NCBI GenBank assembly: GCA_027627225.1
Contig: CM051024.1
Coordinates: forward strand, 46,907,047 to 46,971,046
Length of the DNA stretch: 64,000 nucleotides
DNA from: Congeria kusceri
Taxonomy: Eukaryota; Mollusca; Bivalvia; Myida; Dreissenidae
Direction of reading: 5' to 3'
Shown in pieces: positions 13,978 to 24,969 of the stretch (within the stretch, counting starts at the first letter, position 1; the number at the start of each line of letters is the position of its first letter). The position numbers were made by a program, and so were the translations under genes. The notes below the pieces were generated by a model that saw nothing but the letters and a program-made list of their open reading frames with translations, ran no database searches and had not been told where the DNA came from.

Positions 13978-14827
13978 GTATGATTTATAAAATTAAAGGG
14001 GCACATCGACGGTAATTTCCGTAAATATAAACACGTACAAGAAGGCATATTCCCATTTTGCACGAATATATGCTCTAGTAGTAGTAATATAGTGATGGAA
14101 TCATTAAAAAAAAAAATATATATATATATAATGCCAAAAATGTGCTTTTTGATACACAGTTGCAGCACTCGAACACACGCCTATAAAATCGCGAAATTAA
14201 AATGAAAATGGAAACCTTCTCACGATACAATTCAGTTATCAACAGTGCGAATGCGCATAGCGGTACTTCATGTACAGTTCATTTAATCGATTTTAATACT
14301 ACTACTAATTTTCCCGCGCCCTCGAAAAGAGTCACAGTGATCACTTTTTATAATAATAAAAAACTGTATTCTACTGTGTGTTTATAAAAAGGAGACATAC
14401 GTATGTGTTAAGCAATAATTTGATAAATATTTCTTAAAATATAAATTTATTTTTGACAATCTATTCCGTATCAATCACCGATAGGCCTCTTTAACACATG
14501 GCCAGTGTGAAAGGTGTCAAATAAATACAATGTTTGAAGTTCGCAGGTTATAATAATGGTTCAGTACTTGGTATATTATAAGATTATTATAATCTTCTGT
14601 TATAATTATTATGCTTCCTAATATCATCACTCATACTTATACTCTAATTAATCACCCATACTTCTAATTAATAATTCAAATTAATACTGAGTGTTACTTA
14701 TATGCTGACAATAATGATAATGAGATTCACGTTCACTAGTGAAAAATGCGTGTATACTTGACTTGCCATCAACAAGGTAATGATTGTATTGTCTTATAGT
14801 GTGCTCAAAAGAATAGCGTTACTTCAG

Positions 14828-14983
14828 GGTTTCTGTTGAATATCAGTTCAATCAGGCTTGTCGGTGGATCAAGTGAGCGAGATGGTCGAGTAGAAATGAG
14901 TGTAGGAAAAGCCAATGGACTGTCTGTCACGAGGGATTTGACTTCAAAGATGCAGTAGTTCTTTGCAAAATGATGGGGTTAAG
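14828..14983 (+). pseudogene. SRCR domain 2, N-terminal half exon with frameshift
   Basis: After acceptor acttcag the frame reads GFLLNISSIRLVGGSSERDG, then RVEMSVGKAN. A 1-base deletion at about 14914-14916 shifts to WTVCHEGFDFKDAVVLCKMMGLR, the expected SRCR continuation. With one base restored, the exon length fits phases 1 to 2. The donor is aag|gtggca. Confidence 0.75.
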
Positions 14984-15405
14984 GTGGCATTAAATGAATT
15001 GTCCTTTTCAATATAGGTGTCAGCATGACTAAAGTACAAACAATACTGGTAGCATTAAATAAATAGTCCTTTTTAAAATAGTTGCCAACCTGACTAAAAT
15101 ACACATGATTCGGGTAGCATTAAATGAATTGTATTTTTTTAAATAGTTGGCAACCTGACTGAACTACACATAATTCTGGTAGGATTAAATGAATTAATCC
15201 TACCAAATATAGTTTTCAACTTGACTAAAGTACAAATAATTATTCCTATTAAAATAGTAAGATCTAGCGACGACCTTAATAATTTGAATTTGCTGAAATT
15301 GCAGTAACATTCTTTTTTTACGAATGTGTGTGTACACTTTCAGTAATATGGAAATAAGAACATATTTCACTTTATTTATTTCATTTATTTATTTACTTAT
15401 GACAG

Positions 15406-15572
15406 TGCGTTTGCCTTCTTTGTGGACTACTTGTACAACACGAGCATTCTGTATTCAATGGTACTCGACTTGAACTGCAAAGGTACAGAAAGCCATATCA
15501 AAAAATGTTGGTACAAAACACCTGCGCTTAATGCTAAATGTTCAGAGGGAGCTGTTGGTCTTGTTTATACAG
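15406..15572 (+). CDS. SRCR domain 2, C-terminal half exon
   Basis: Acceptor ttatgacag, donor acag|gtattg. The translation contains AFFVDYLYNTSILYS, VLDLNCKGTESHIKKCWY and KCSEGAVGLVY, matching the SRCR second half (L..L.C.G.E..L..C ... C....AVGLVC). The final cysteine position is Tyr. Length 167 fits phases 2 to 1. Confidence 0.82.
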
Positions 15573-15766
15573 GTATTGTTATAATTATCCGTGTTTAATA
15601 TAATGGCTACATAATGAGATAAGCAATAATACTCATTAAAATGTGAACTGTATAAACGCTTTACGACTATATATAATGGCAAAATGGGAAGCTAATAGCA
15701 TCGTTATCTTAAATGAAGTTACATACACTTGTTGTTTAAATACTGTTCTATTATATTGCATTTCAG

Positions 15767-15913
15767 ATTGCGGTCCAGTTAATGTACATGTTTATGGCCA
15801 AATACAGTCATACAACGATTCAACAAACACGCTTTCAGTCCGTTGCCACTCGGATAACCCAACACATATACACTATATTTGCCTCAATAGAACATAGAGT
15901 GGTTCTGGAGCAT
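15767..15913 (+). pseudogene. Sushi/CCP domain exon with nonsense codon
   Basis: Acceptor tttcag, donor gcat|gtgagt. It reads DCGPVNVHVYGQ, LSVRCHSDNP and YICLNRT, then TAG at 15895-15897, then SGSGA(C). The CCP consensus here is ..G-x-W-S-G-x-x-x-C, so the stop sits at the invariant tryptophan; TGG to TAG is a single G-to-A change. Length 147 fits phases 1 to 1, so the frame is otherwise intact. Confidence 0.75.
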
Positions 15914-16751
15914 GTGAGTTACATACAAAAGACGTGTTTATAGGACATAATACATTGTTCATTTTCATAAAATGTGAACCAAATATCTGTCTGTCTGGTT
16001 TAATGTAACATATTGCTGCGATATATAGAGAATATCTGGTGAGTGTTGGTCAAATATGAAGTTTATCATGCGAGGCTTAGACACAGATTTGCGCGAGGCT
16101 TGCACTCACCTAATATTATATGTATCCTATTATGCTGTGCGCATAAATCATATAAACGGAGTGAAAATATGTCAGAAAAAATAAAGTTCATTTCCCAGTT
16201 TTAACACTGGGTTTTTTGTTTACTACACACGTCATCAGTTGGTAAGACGTCACATTGAAATACCTAGCGTTATAAAAATAACTTTCGAATATACGTGTGT
16301 TAAAAAAAGCGATAGGATAAAGTTAAAGTTTATACTAAAGGCCGTTATTGGAACAATTCGGCTATAGTAATAGGATCAAAATGTGTATGATGTTTAGTTA
16401 AATAAATCATTCTTTCATTCTTCATTAACTCTCTCTAACCGAATGAACAAGAAATGTAAACCTTTATAGACATTACTAAACATAAATATTTCAATGCTAC
16501 TAAAAATGAATATATAAAATGTAAAATCTGCTTTGTGTCAAATTGTGTAGTATGAATTAACAACCCCAGCGCTAAAGGAAGTAAAATCGTTCTTTACAAC
16601 CTTACTTGATATATAAACTCAGTGCAGCTGTTGTTTTAGCATGATTGTAATGTGATTCTTTCTCTTTGTTAATGACTTTTAAGAGTTTTGATTGGAATAA
16701 GTATACTCATTTGTTAATATTTGCATTGCATTAACAAAAGGTTCATCCAAG

Positions 16752-16893
16752 ACATGCGTATAGTGGAAGGGTCAGTGTTACATCTCTTCCAAGGAACAGT
16801 GGAATTAAAAATCAATGATATGTGGGGGACAGTTTGTGACAATTTGGAGAAGAAGAGGCTAAGGTGTTATGCCAAATGTTGAACGCACGATAA
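16752..16893 (+). pseudogene. SRCR domain 3, N-terminal half, frameshifted
   Basis: After tccaag the frame reads DMRIVEGSVLHLFQGTVELK, then NDMWGTVCDN. A 1-base deletion near 16841-16843 shifts to FGEEEAKVLCQMLNAR. A stop (TAA) follows and no GT donor is present where the SRCR1 exon has one, so both reading frame and splicing look damaged. Confidence 0.7.
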
Positions 16894-17599
16894 ACATTTT
16901 TATTTGAAAAAATACATCTACAAAAAAAAATGCATGGAGAGAAAACATAACAATGTAAGCATTCTAAAGCGTCATCGGTATAAGCATATCTTCCAATCAA
17001 AGAGCTTTTAATTTAACGAGTAACCAACTATCTTGACATTTTAAAAAGTACAGCGTGCTGCATCCAGTGGTATAAGTGTCCATGATTGTAGGATTCTTCA
17101 CTGATTTCGACATTTTCTCCGTTGTACATATCACGAAGATGGAAAACACAGCTTATAATTTAACATGTCTATATCTACATTGTTCTACACTGTCGTGCAA
17201 CGTTGTATTATATATTCTACAAATTTTAACATTGCTCTTAAATATTTTACTCACAATTACATTTTAATTTCATTCAAGCAAGTGTTTAACATGCTTGACA
17301 ATCCAATGACAAATTAATGCATTCCGATATTTTTACATCTTGCAGTCCTAACAGCCAGTTAGAATGATGGATTCCAAGCGAAATGCTATTAAACGATTCG
17401 TACAATATTATTTTGTCTAGATCTAGATCTAGATAATACGTCAGCGCAATAGTGTATGTCTCTACAGTTACTATAGCTCGAACGAATGTTTCAATAATCT
17501 GAAAATACTTTCAAAGAACCCATCCATTTATGTTTTAAAATCGTATTTTTGACATTGTGAATTTGACAACCACAGTAAAATATTTGTGAACTATTGTAG

Positions 17600-17760
17600 T
17601 TATGTCTCGTACAAGGCCGACGCATTCTATGGTAGAGGCTTTCGTAAGGTACACATTTCTGCTCTGCAATGGGCGGTGTTTGTGAAAGATGTCAGCGCGT
17701 GTTCATTTCACAATGCACACAACTGTACACATGCACATGATGTTGGCACTGCATGCAGAG
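17600..17760 (+). CDS. SRCR domain 3, C-terminal half exon
   Basis: Acceptor attgtag, donor agag|gtaaaa. Residues ALQWAVFVKDVSACSFH and NCTHAHDVGTAC match the SRCR second half, with Trp where a cysteine is usual (ALQ-C). Length 161 fits phases 2 to 1. Open, but part of the damaged second module. Confidence 0.68.
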
Positions 17761-18268
17761 GTAAAACAAACATACATGATTATGATGTCTGAAACATGCC
17801 TTTACGCGTTTATTATTTGTAAACGTGTTAATACTATTTTAAGAAATATTATTTCTTTAATAACAATCTGACTGTATCTTCATATACACGCTGGTGTGAT
17901 ATTGGAATGTTGTCTGTTTGTGAATGTATAACAGTTTTTACTGCCGACACACTTACGTCAATGAAACACTTTAGCAACAACTTAACTGCCAATCTTAGTT
18001 CGTTAAATATTGAATAAATTGATTTCTGATATAGTTCCAAATTTTCTAAAACTCCGCGTGTCTGTAAACGTAGAAACTTACAAGAAATACTATCTAGTAA
18101 GCTGCGTTGCAGATATAACACACAAAACACAAACGAGGAAAACGTAAGGAAAAACACAATGCTGGGGATATACAACACAACTAATTTGAATAGCTCATAA
18201 ACAGCAATGGTTCACAAACAAAATAAATTGTAACGTTTTTTTCAGGATCATTCCAGTAAGTTTCACAG

Positions 18269-18348
18269 ATGTCCGTTTGGTTGACGGACCAAGGGTGTAT
18301 GTTGGAAGATTGGAGCTTTTCGCAAACGGAAATGCTGATGAACTCAAC
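18269..18348 (+). pseudogene. SRCR domain 4, truncated N-terminal half
   Basis: After acceptor tttcacag the frame (phase 1) reads DVRLVDGPRVYVGRLELFAN, then GNADELN up to donor aac|gtaagc. The W-G-T-V-C and V-L-C parts of an SRCR are missing and the exit phase (0) does not fit the next segment, so the domain cannot be complete. Confidence 0.6.
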
Positions 18349-18612
18349 GTAAGCGTTTAATTAACAAAGTCGTACTGCATACACTTTTATTTTATTTACT
18401 ATAATATTAATTGTGAGAACGTGAATAGGATACATAACATTTTCACATGATAAATTAACGGTTTTAAATATAATATGTTTAACATCAGTAATGTTTGAGA
18501 ATGTTTAATGCACCTTTAGAAATGTATTGAAAAATTCAATTTGTGCGGGTATTTTTCAGTTTTCTTGTGAAATCTTCAGCCTGATCTCGTTAGTGTATTT
18601 CATATACATTAG

Positions 18613-18758
18613 TCACGGTTCAAAATATAGAAGTGCCAGTAGACCTATAATAGGAATAGCTAGTAGTCCTAAAGGAGCTCTTCATATTAACGAATACACA
18701 TATCATAATAACGCTTATTGCATTCCGTCAGGAGCAACAAAGTCTTTAGTATGTTCAG
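18613..18758 (+). pseudogene. SRCR domain 4, C-terminal half, cysteines lost
   Basis: Acceptor acattag, donor tcag|gtaaca, length 146 (phases 2 to 1). GALHINEYTYHNNAYC and ATKSLVCSG align with the SRCR second half, but the usual Cys after E(C) is Tyr and the C-x-G position is gone. Interpreted as a relaxed relic. Confidence 0.55.
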
Positions 18759-19205
18759 GTAACATATACAAATTATCGTAATACGCTATATCAGAGTGAC
18801 CGCGTACCTGTCATACTTACAGTTATATTAACATGACATACATCTACATAATAGTAAAGTTTAGCAAAATAATTGTAGGTTTCTTCGGTCTTTCCTACTT
18901 CTTTCTGTATGGATTTAATTTGGGCAGATCCTGCGTCCTACAGGTGTCTTAATTTTTGCGTAGATGTCGTTACTTTTGGTCAATGTTTTGTTTTTTAATT
19001 AAATGTAGTTTTTTTTATGTAAGGCATAATGAAATATTGATTCTTTTTTCAGATCACACGCTGTAAATTAAGTGTATCAGTCATTATTTAATCTGTTGCG
19101 TTTCAGCATCGTGCGTCTACTTGGAAATAAAACACTTTGTATTGTTAATTAAAGGGCCTATTCATTCTTAAACGTGTAATTGATAATGTCCAAAAAAACA
19201 TTGAA

Positions 19206-19290
19206 CCGAGAAGATGCCTGGATGGTGAATCGGAGATCGTTTACTTTGAAAACGGAACGTGGAGTAGTACTTCTATGTGTTCACTTATAG
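19206..19290 (+). pseudogene. Second CCP domain, partial
   Basis: The segment encodes RRCLDGESEIVYFENGTWSS then TSMCS, up to donor atag|gtaacg in phase 1. It aligns with the first CCP's VRC...YICLNRT.SGSGAC, with the second cysteine of the pair replaced by Phe or Glu. The 5' part of the domain was not found. The start is uncertain. Confidence 0.5.
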
Positions 19291-20689
19291 GTAACGGGAA
19301 AAACACTCATTTGCGAAACAGAAAGAAAGATAGAATATACAGTCATGTATTTGAAGGGAATTTCTTAATAATACTCGTTGACAGTATATCACCAATAAAT
19401 GTAATCAGTTGTCTTACACCACAGTCATATCGTCATGTTTTCATTGTACTTACGTTGCGCAACTTGGCAGGAACGCAGTTCGACCTGGCCTTAACGCGCC
19501 TCAAGGTGGCCCAATTTTGAAGTACATAGTTCTGCGTAAACGACAAATCTTGTTTTTGAACATGTTCATAATATTGCTGAGTTATACCACAACGCAATTT
19601 AATGTAGTGGTATAGGGGCACAACGCAGAAAAACTTGACCTTTACGTTGCACAACGTAAACAGAACACGACTCCCGTCAATTGCTACTGTATGCTGCGTT
19701 ATTTGCTACGTTAAACTACGATACGTCAGGCATCACACGTTATTTTTACGCCTAGCTGTTCTATATTCTGCTTGCTTCCACGCATTGGTATGTAATGACA
19801 TCTTGTGGAACGTTGTCAAATGTAATGATAGCGCAGTGATAGCGCAGTAACTACGTTGTACATAATGGGACCATATGGGAATTGGATTTACTGGTTTCTA
19901 ACCTTTAAGAAAACCATGGACCGGCCCTTTAGGTCCACTGATACATAAAATCACCATGTAACTGTGTTATTGTATTGCGTTTATTACTTTTCACGGAAAT
20001 AAATGTGAATAATATCGTAACTGACACGTTATATACACTTTTTTAAGCGAAACCTGTTTTTTCGGGTTAAAAAAAAAATTTAAAAAAGTACGGAAACTCG
20101 CCTTATGCAGCTTACAGCACATCGAATCATGTTATATGCGATTATTACACGATTTATACCTTATTACTGTCCATTGCATTAAAATAAGTCTAAATGAACT
20201 GGTATTTTGAATAGTTTATGTGATTTAGGTGCACATTTTAGTTCACGCTCCCCATACAATTCAAGTACTGAAGCGCAAGCCATATGGCTTATCATGTATC
20301 ATTCTCAAATGCGTTTTGGGTGCATTTCTACTTCGCGGAACGACCTGAAATTTTGCATTTGTGGTACAAGTAGGTTAATAATGATGAAGAGGAGTTTTTG
20401 TCATGATAGCAAAATGTTGAGTTTTCTTTAAGGTTAGATACCAGTAAATCATTGTGTATCCCTCCGTGGTCCATTCCAGGTATTGCCTATTACTAAAGAG
20501 TACCTCTTCTCTTCTGGCATAAAAGCCATGTAGGTATCTCAGACGTGCCTTTTGTGGTTATTTCTATTATTCTATGCGTGTCTGCAACATGTTGGTGCAT
20601 TTCATTGGAGGCTAACTTGAAAGGTGAACGTTTGGGGTGTGTTTACTGTGGTATTGGGCTTTTGTCGAAATATGACTGCCGAAACCCTG

Positions 20690-20906
20690 TTTTCTACCGG
20701 TGCCTGCATTCAAGTGAGATGCATTTTCTTAGAAGACATATCTTTTTTATTGCACATTTTGGAAGAGGACAGATTGATCTTTAAATTGATACCAGGCTTG
20801 CACAATCTGAAATAAAGGAAATGCTAAATAAATGCTTGGAAAGTTTGCCGTTTTATAATGGGACCCTATGGGATTTGGATTTACTGGTTTCTAGCCTACA
20901 ATCACA
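20690..20906 (+). repeat. Dispersed ~210-bp repeat, copy 1
   Basis: Nearly the same sequence recurs at about 60208-60417: both begin 'gttttctaccggtgcctgca' and contain 'agaggacagattgatcttta' and 'tgcttggaaagtttgccgtt'. A fragment of its 3' end (ataatgggaccatatgggaa) is also at 19862-19905. Shared borders indicate an interspersed repeat. No coding function. Confidence 0.85.
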
Positions 20907-20934
20907 GTTGACATTAGAGTGAGTGTTCCAAATC

Positions 20935-21150
20935 ACATAGAACTACAGTCGAAACACAATACTGTGAATCGCGATACAACGAAATGACGGGATACTACGA
21001 ATAAGGCTGCCGGTCCCGTCCGTTTTCTTCATTTGTTTAACTACAAAAAGTTGCGATAATACGAAAGATAGATTACTAAAGATAGAACAATTGCCCGGTC
21101 CCGTAATGATGTTTATTATGATATGTTAACGCAATACTACGAATCATACT
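20935..21150. repeat. Possible DNA-transposon end or MITE fragment
   Basis: Contains repeated short words 'atactacgaa', 'gcgataatacgaaa' and 'ccggtcccgt' near 20965-21100, in the style of TIR-type element ends. No partner TIR was established. Confidence 0.3.
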
Positions 21151-22282
21151 GTCAGCGAAACTTTACCATTTGAATACAATGCAGACGGAGACTTGCGTTT
21201 GACTAAATGACTTTCGTTTTTGCCGATAATATGTCATTGCAAATTTGATTACTGTGTATGGATAATATTTTTGTTTATTGTTTTTTTATATTTATTTATT
21301 TAAAAATACATAAACAATAATTTCAAATGCCGAAGTAAAAATATACTGACATCATTAGAATCAATGGATGGTTTTACATTATAATTTTCGTACAAAATCG
21401 TACAGTGCCTCTTTAAATAAGGTATATTCTCTATTTGGTCCTATTTTGTTTTTCTGTCGTTTTCCTATTGAATTGCTTTTTAACAGTTTTAGAGTGATAA
21501 AACACAAATCCATTACTTATATAAGTGTTTGATCTACGATTTTAAATAGTTTTTTAATCAAAATAAAGTGTCACAATATATACATATATTTCAAAAAGAA
21601 AACAATCTACCCTTTACTTACAGCACTGTATGTTTTGTATCAGTAAATGAGATTGTCTGCGAACTGAAGTCACAGATGGATGGGCATGCCCCACTGTAAT
21701 ATCCAGAAACAAGCGTTGAAGAGTATGTGTACGATCATTTATATCAATTATTTTCAAAATAAGCAGATGAAAGTGACAATATATAATAACATGATATCTG
21801 CTCAACATAAACATGACGAAGGAAACACTTAAAATCGAATAAATCAACAACTACGAGCGTCGACTTTTGCATCATTTATTAGTGTCGTGTAACCTAAAAT
21901 AACTGTCGAGTCAACGTATATACATGTATTGGATTTTCTGGCTGTACACCAATAAACTACATGTAGTTTGTGATTAAAAAGTAGCCAAGTATGCGTTTTA
22001 CAACAATGGTTCTCATTAACTGTTCGTCAATTTTAAATCAAAGTATATCACAAACTTTATAGAGTTTTTTTTTCATGTTTGTCATTATTTTTGTTGAAAT
22101 ATGGTATTACACAGGTTTAAGTAACGTCTTTGAAGAGTCTTAATTTAAGGTAACCGACAGTTGTTACAAAATCTTGTTTACGGTATAAATATTTGTTTTT
22201 CATTAAATCAACGCGTAACACATTCTTAAAGAAAACGTTGTTGACAATAAAAATACTACGATATAAGCACACGACCTCAAAT

Positions 22283-22489
22283 ACAGGACCTCATTAACCA
22301 AGAAATACACTTACAGGACAGCATAAACCACGAAATACACTCACAGGACCTCATAACCTACGAAATACACTCACATGACCTCATTAACTACGAAATACAC
22401 GCACAGTAGCTCATAGTATAGGAAATGCACTACAAGGACCACATAATATACGAAATACACTCACAGGACCTCATAAACTTCGAAACACA
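22283..22489. repeat. 30-bp tandem repeat, ~7 units
   Basis: Unit 'aggacctcataaactacgaa' plus 'atacactcac', repeating every 30 bases with a few substitutions and no spacers. This is a minisatellite. Confidence 0.9.
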
Positions 22490-22567
22490 CTTTTTCATGT
22501 TTACATTTTGACGTCATAATTGTGAGTATTTTGTACAACCATGGTTTACACATAGTTCCTTAAAAAG

Positions 22568-22660
22568 CAGAATAGCGCCGTTGGTTACAGCGCTGTCTAC
22601 TGTCATTTCTGCATATTGCTCCTAAGACATGAGTTCGATGCCTGCTTGGGGTTTTAGTTT
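22568..22660 (+). repeat. tRNA-like SINE head
   Basis: An A-box-like region (tagcgccgttggttacagcg) is followed by a B-box-like region (gagttcgatgcc) about 60 bases on. The spacing is too long for a normal tRNA, consistent with a degenerate tRNA-derived SINE. Confidence 0.45.
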
Positions 22661-23521
22661 GTTCAAACATTTTTTGCAGATTTTTTGTTATTAAGAATCT
22701 CATTATGTATTATATTATTTATTCTTTATTAAATGTACATGTCTAAGTATAGCGCATTTATATCATCTAATGTCATTTAGTGCAATATGAAACCAATTTT
22801 TCGTTGGCATAGTCCCGTTAAGACAATGTATCAATTTCATATACAACATTATTATGTATTGGTCATTCTAAAAATATGTGTCAATTCATGTAAGTATCGA
22901 AATAATGTTCGCATTATCGTTGTTTAATTAGCGACCAATAAACGCTTCTTTGTCGTTCTGATGCGTGTCTATTAAACAACGATAAATAGAATTAAATTAT
23001 TTCTTTAAAAAAATCGAACCACCATAACATATTCGATAAAAAAAAATGTCAAGAAAACATATCCACGCTTCCCATGTTTTAACTGGGGTCCTTTATGTTG
23101 TCAGTCTAACGCGGCGATGTTCACTGTAGCTGTATTTTCACACCTAAACATGCTATGTATATTACCGGAAGCGTACGAAAACGTTTAAAAAGATTAAAAC
23201 CTGCACAAAGATGTACTGAATGTGTATATAAATGGCAAAATATTTTCTGAAATCAGCTAATTGTAGCTAGGTCTGCATTGCTCAATGCAGATATTTCCTA
23301 CTCTGTCCGATCGACAGGGTTTCCCGGACTTTAAGAGACCACCATCATCAGGTACATGTCGTGGTAGCCCGATTGCTTTATTAACTTCTACTTTTCTCTC
23401 GATACATTCATTCTAACACTGTCCTACATCTCTAACTATATCCTAACATAATCAGTCTAATCATTCTCTAATCAAACTAAAACTATCATACTCAAGTTTA
23501 TTTCTCTTAATTCTTTCTCGT

Positions 23522-23573
23522 TCTCCCTCTCTCTCCCTCCCTCTCTCTCTCTCTCTCTCTCCCTCTCCGGTTT
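23522..23573. repeat. CT/GA microsatellite
   Basis: Nearly pure (CT)n with a few CCCT interruptions. The minus-strand Arg/Glu-rich open frame across it is a repeat artefact. Confidence 0.9.
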
Positions 23574-23744
23574 TATGGCCCAGAACTACGGTTCCGCCTC
23601 TCAATAACGCAATGGGGACAAGTATAACCAAATACATATTTACAGAGAAAATCCCATTTTTATGATGAAACAAACGATTCAATGTCACTCTCACCATTTA
23701 TACTGCAGAACGAAGACAGATTACATACATAAATCAAGACAACC

Positions 23745-24012
23745 GTGTGGGGCCAATTCACATATTCCTTTCACATGTCCCTCGTATGCATGAGGACCAT
23801 CACACTCGCATACTCTCGATCTCTCAATGTCCTCACAACCTTGTGGGGGCAATTCGCTTTTTTCTCGCTTTTTTCTTTCACACGTCCCTTAACTGCACGA
23901 GGACATAATACTCTCTATGTCCTCACAATTTCTGAGCTTTCGTTGATATTTTTTTCTCTTTCACACGGCCCTTGACTGTGTGAGGACATAATACTCTCTT
24001 ATCCTCACAATA
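23745..24012. repeat. ~85-90-bp tandem repeat, 3 units
   Basis: 'cctcacaa' marks recur at 23831, 23921 and 24003. Each unit holds 'ctttcacacgtccctt', 'cgaggacataatactctct' and 'tgtcctcacaa'; the gaggac/gtcctc pair gives each unit a small hairpin. Confidence 0.7.
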
Positions 24013-24969
24013 GTACAACGCAGCTTTAAACACCATACACCTACATGCAAATAGATCCAGGACAAAGTGGTATCAGCATGAACGAATTGGTTATTACTTC
24101 AAAGAATGTTCAGAGTCTTTGGAGTTTAACGCCCGTTCAATAGTATTTCAGTCAAATACAGGCCGCATATTCCATATATTTGCATTTTGTCTGACAGGCC
24201 AATGACCAACCAGTCAGGACACCAGCGTTTTTGAGTTATGTTGCTTGTTTGTGTGCCTGGTCATAAGTAGCAACTATTCACAGCTAAAGCCATGGTCATG
24301 GACCAAAATAACGTGCATACAAGCTTTATGATATTGTTTTATTGTGCAATTATATTAACCTGTCAAAATTTTCATAACTTAACGACACTAGGTAAAGTAC
24401 TTTTGGAGATACACGCAACAAAACGAAATAAGCCAAAATTTCCAAATTTAAGGGTCATAATTCTTTAGTTACTAGCGAAACGCGATGCCATGATCGTTAA
24501 ACAGATGGAATTACGAACTCGACCGATTATGAGACTCTCATAAATTAAAATAGTGCGTGCGGCAATTGTAACATATGCACATTTTGGCAGGTTAATAAAA
24601 CACATAATACCATTACATGTCTTTCGGACTATCTTATCCATAACACAATCATATTGGTTTGAATTGAATTACAAGATACACAATCCAATATATATTTATT
24701 GTTTATTTGTGCAAATAAGTACAATGTCGACATTTGACATCAATTTCAATAAACCAAAGAAATCATACAAATCACACTACAAGAAAGCCATATATAATGT
24801 ACATGTCTCTGTTTAACTACAATGTTAACTTTTTTCTATGCCCTTTTCTCGGCCCATTTTTGTCCAACTGTCATTCTCACATTTCCTACAACTAGGGTAA
24901 TGCACTTTCTTAAAAACCCTCTGTCTGTTCCGCAAGCCAAACAAACGTAATTCTAACCCTAGCCTTGCA

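Larger units (their letters stand above)
12461..19290 (+). pseudogene. SRCR/CCP multidomain receptor gene, decaying
   Basis: Nine or more splice-bounded segments encode halves of scavenger receptor cysteine-rich domains and sushi/CCP domains in the order SRCR-SRCR-CCP, SRCR-SRCR-CCP. Such proteins are secreted or membrane-anchored pattern-recognition receptors, hugely expanded in bivalves (established for the family). The SRCR halves are joined at phase 2 and domains at phase 1 wherever intact. Lesions are a 1-base deletion in the second SRCR, TAG in the first CCP, a 1-base deletion and missing donor in the third SRCR, a truncated fourth SRCR and lost cysteines. No signal peptide, transmembrane segment or 3' exon was found. 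Some lesions could be assembly errors, but together they indicate a pseudogene or relic. Confidence 0.75.
19291..22270. other. Repeat-rich, no certain gene
   Basis: A short palindrome (tataccac ... gtggtata) lies at about 19582-19615. A possible exon-like frame at 20229-20370 (acceptor gatttag) has no recognisable domain. The interval 21150-22270 shows nothing convincing. Confidence 0.4.

Noticed and set aside
20207..20431. Additional exon of the SRCR gene
   Set aside because: An acceptor is present but no SRCR or CCP motif and no convincing donor (caag|taggtt is not GT).
22283..22489. CRISPR-like array
   Set aside because: The 30-bp repeats are contiguous with no spacers and the genome is eukaryotic; a minisatellite.
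23461..23697. Minus-strand Arg/Glu-rich frame
   Set aside because: Product of the CT/GA microsatellite.
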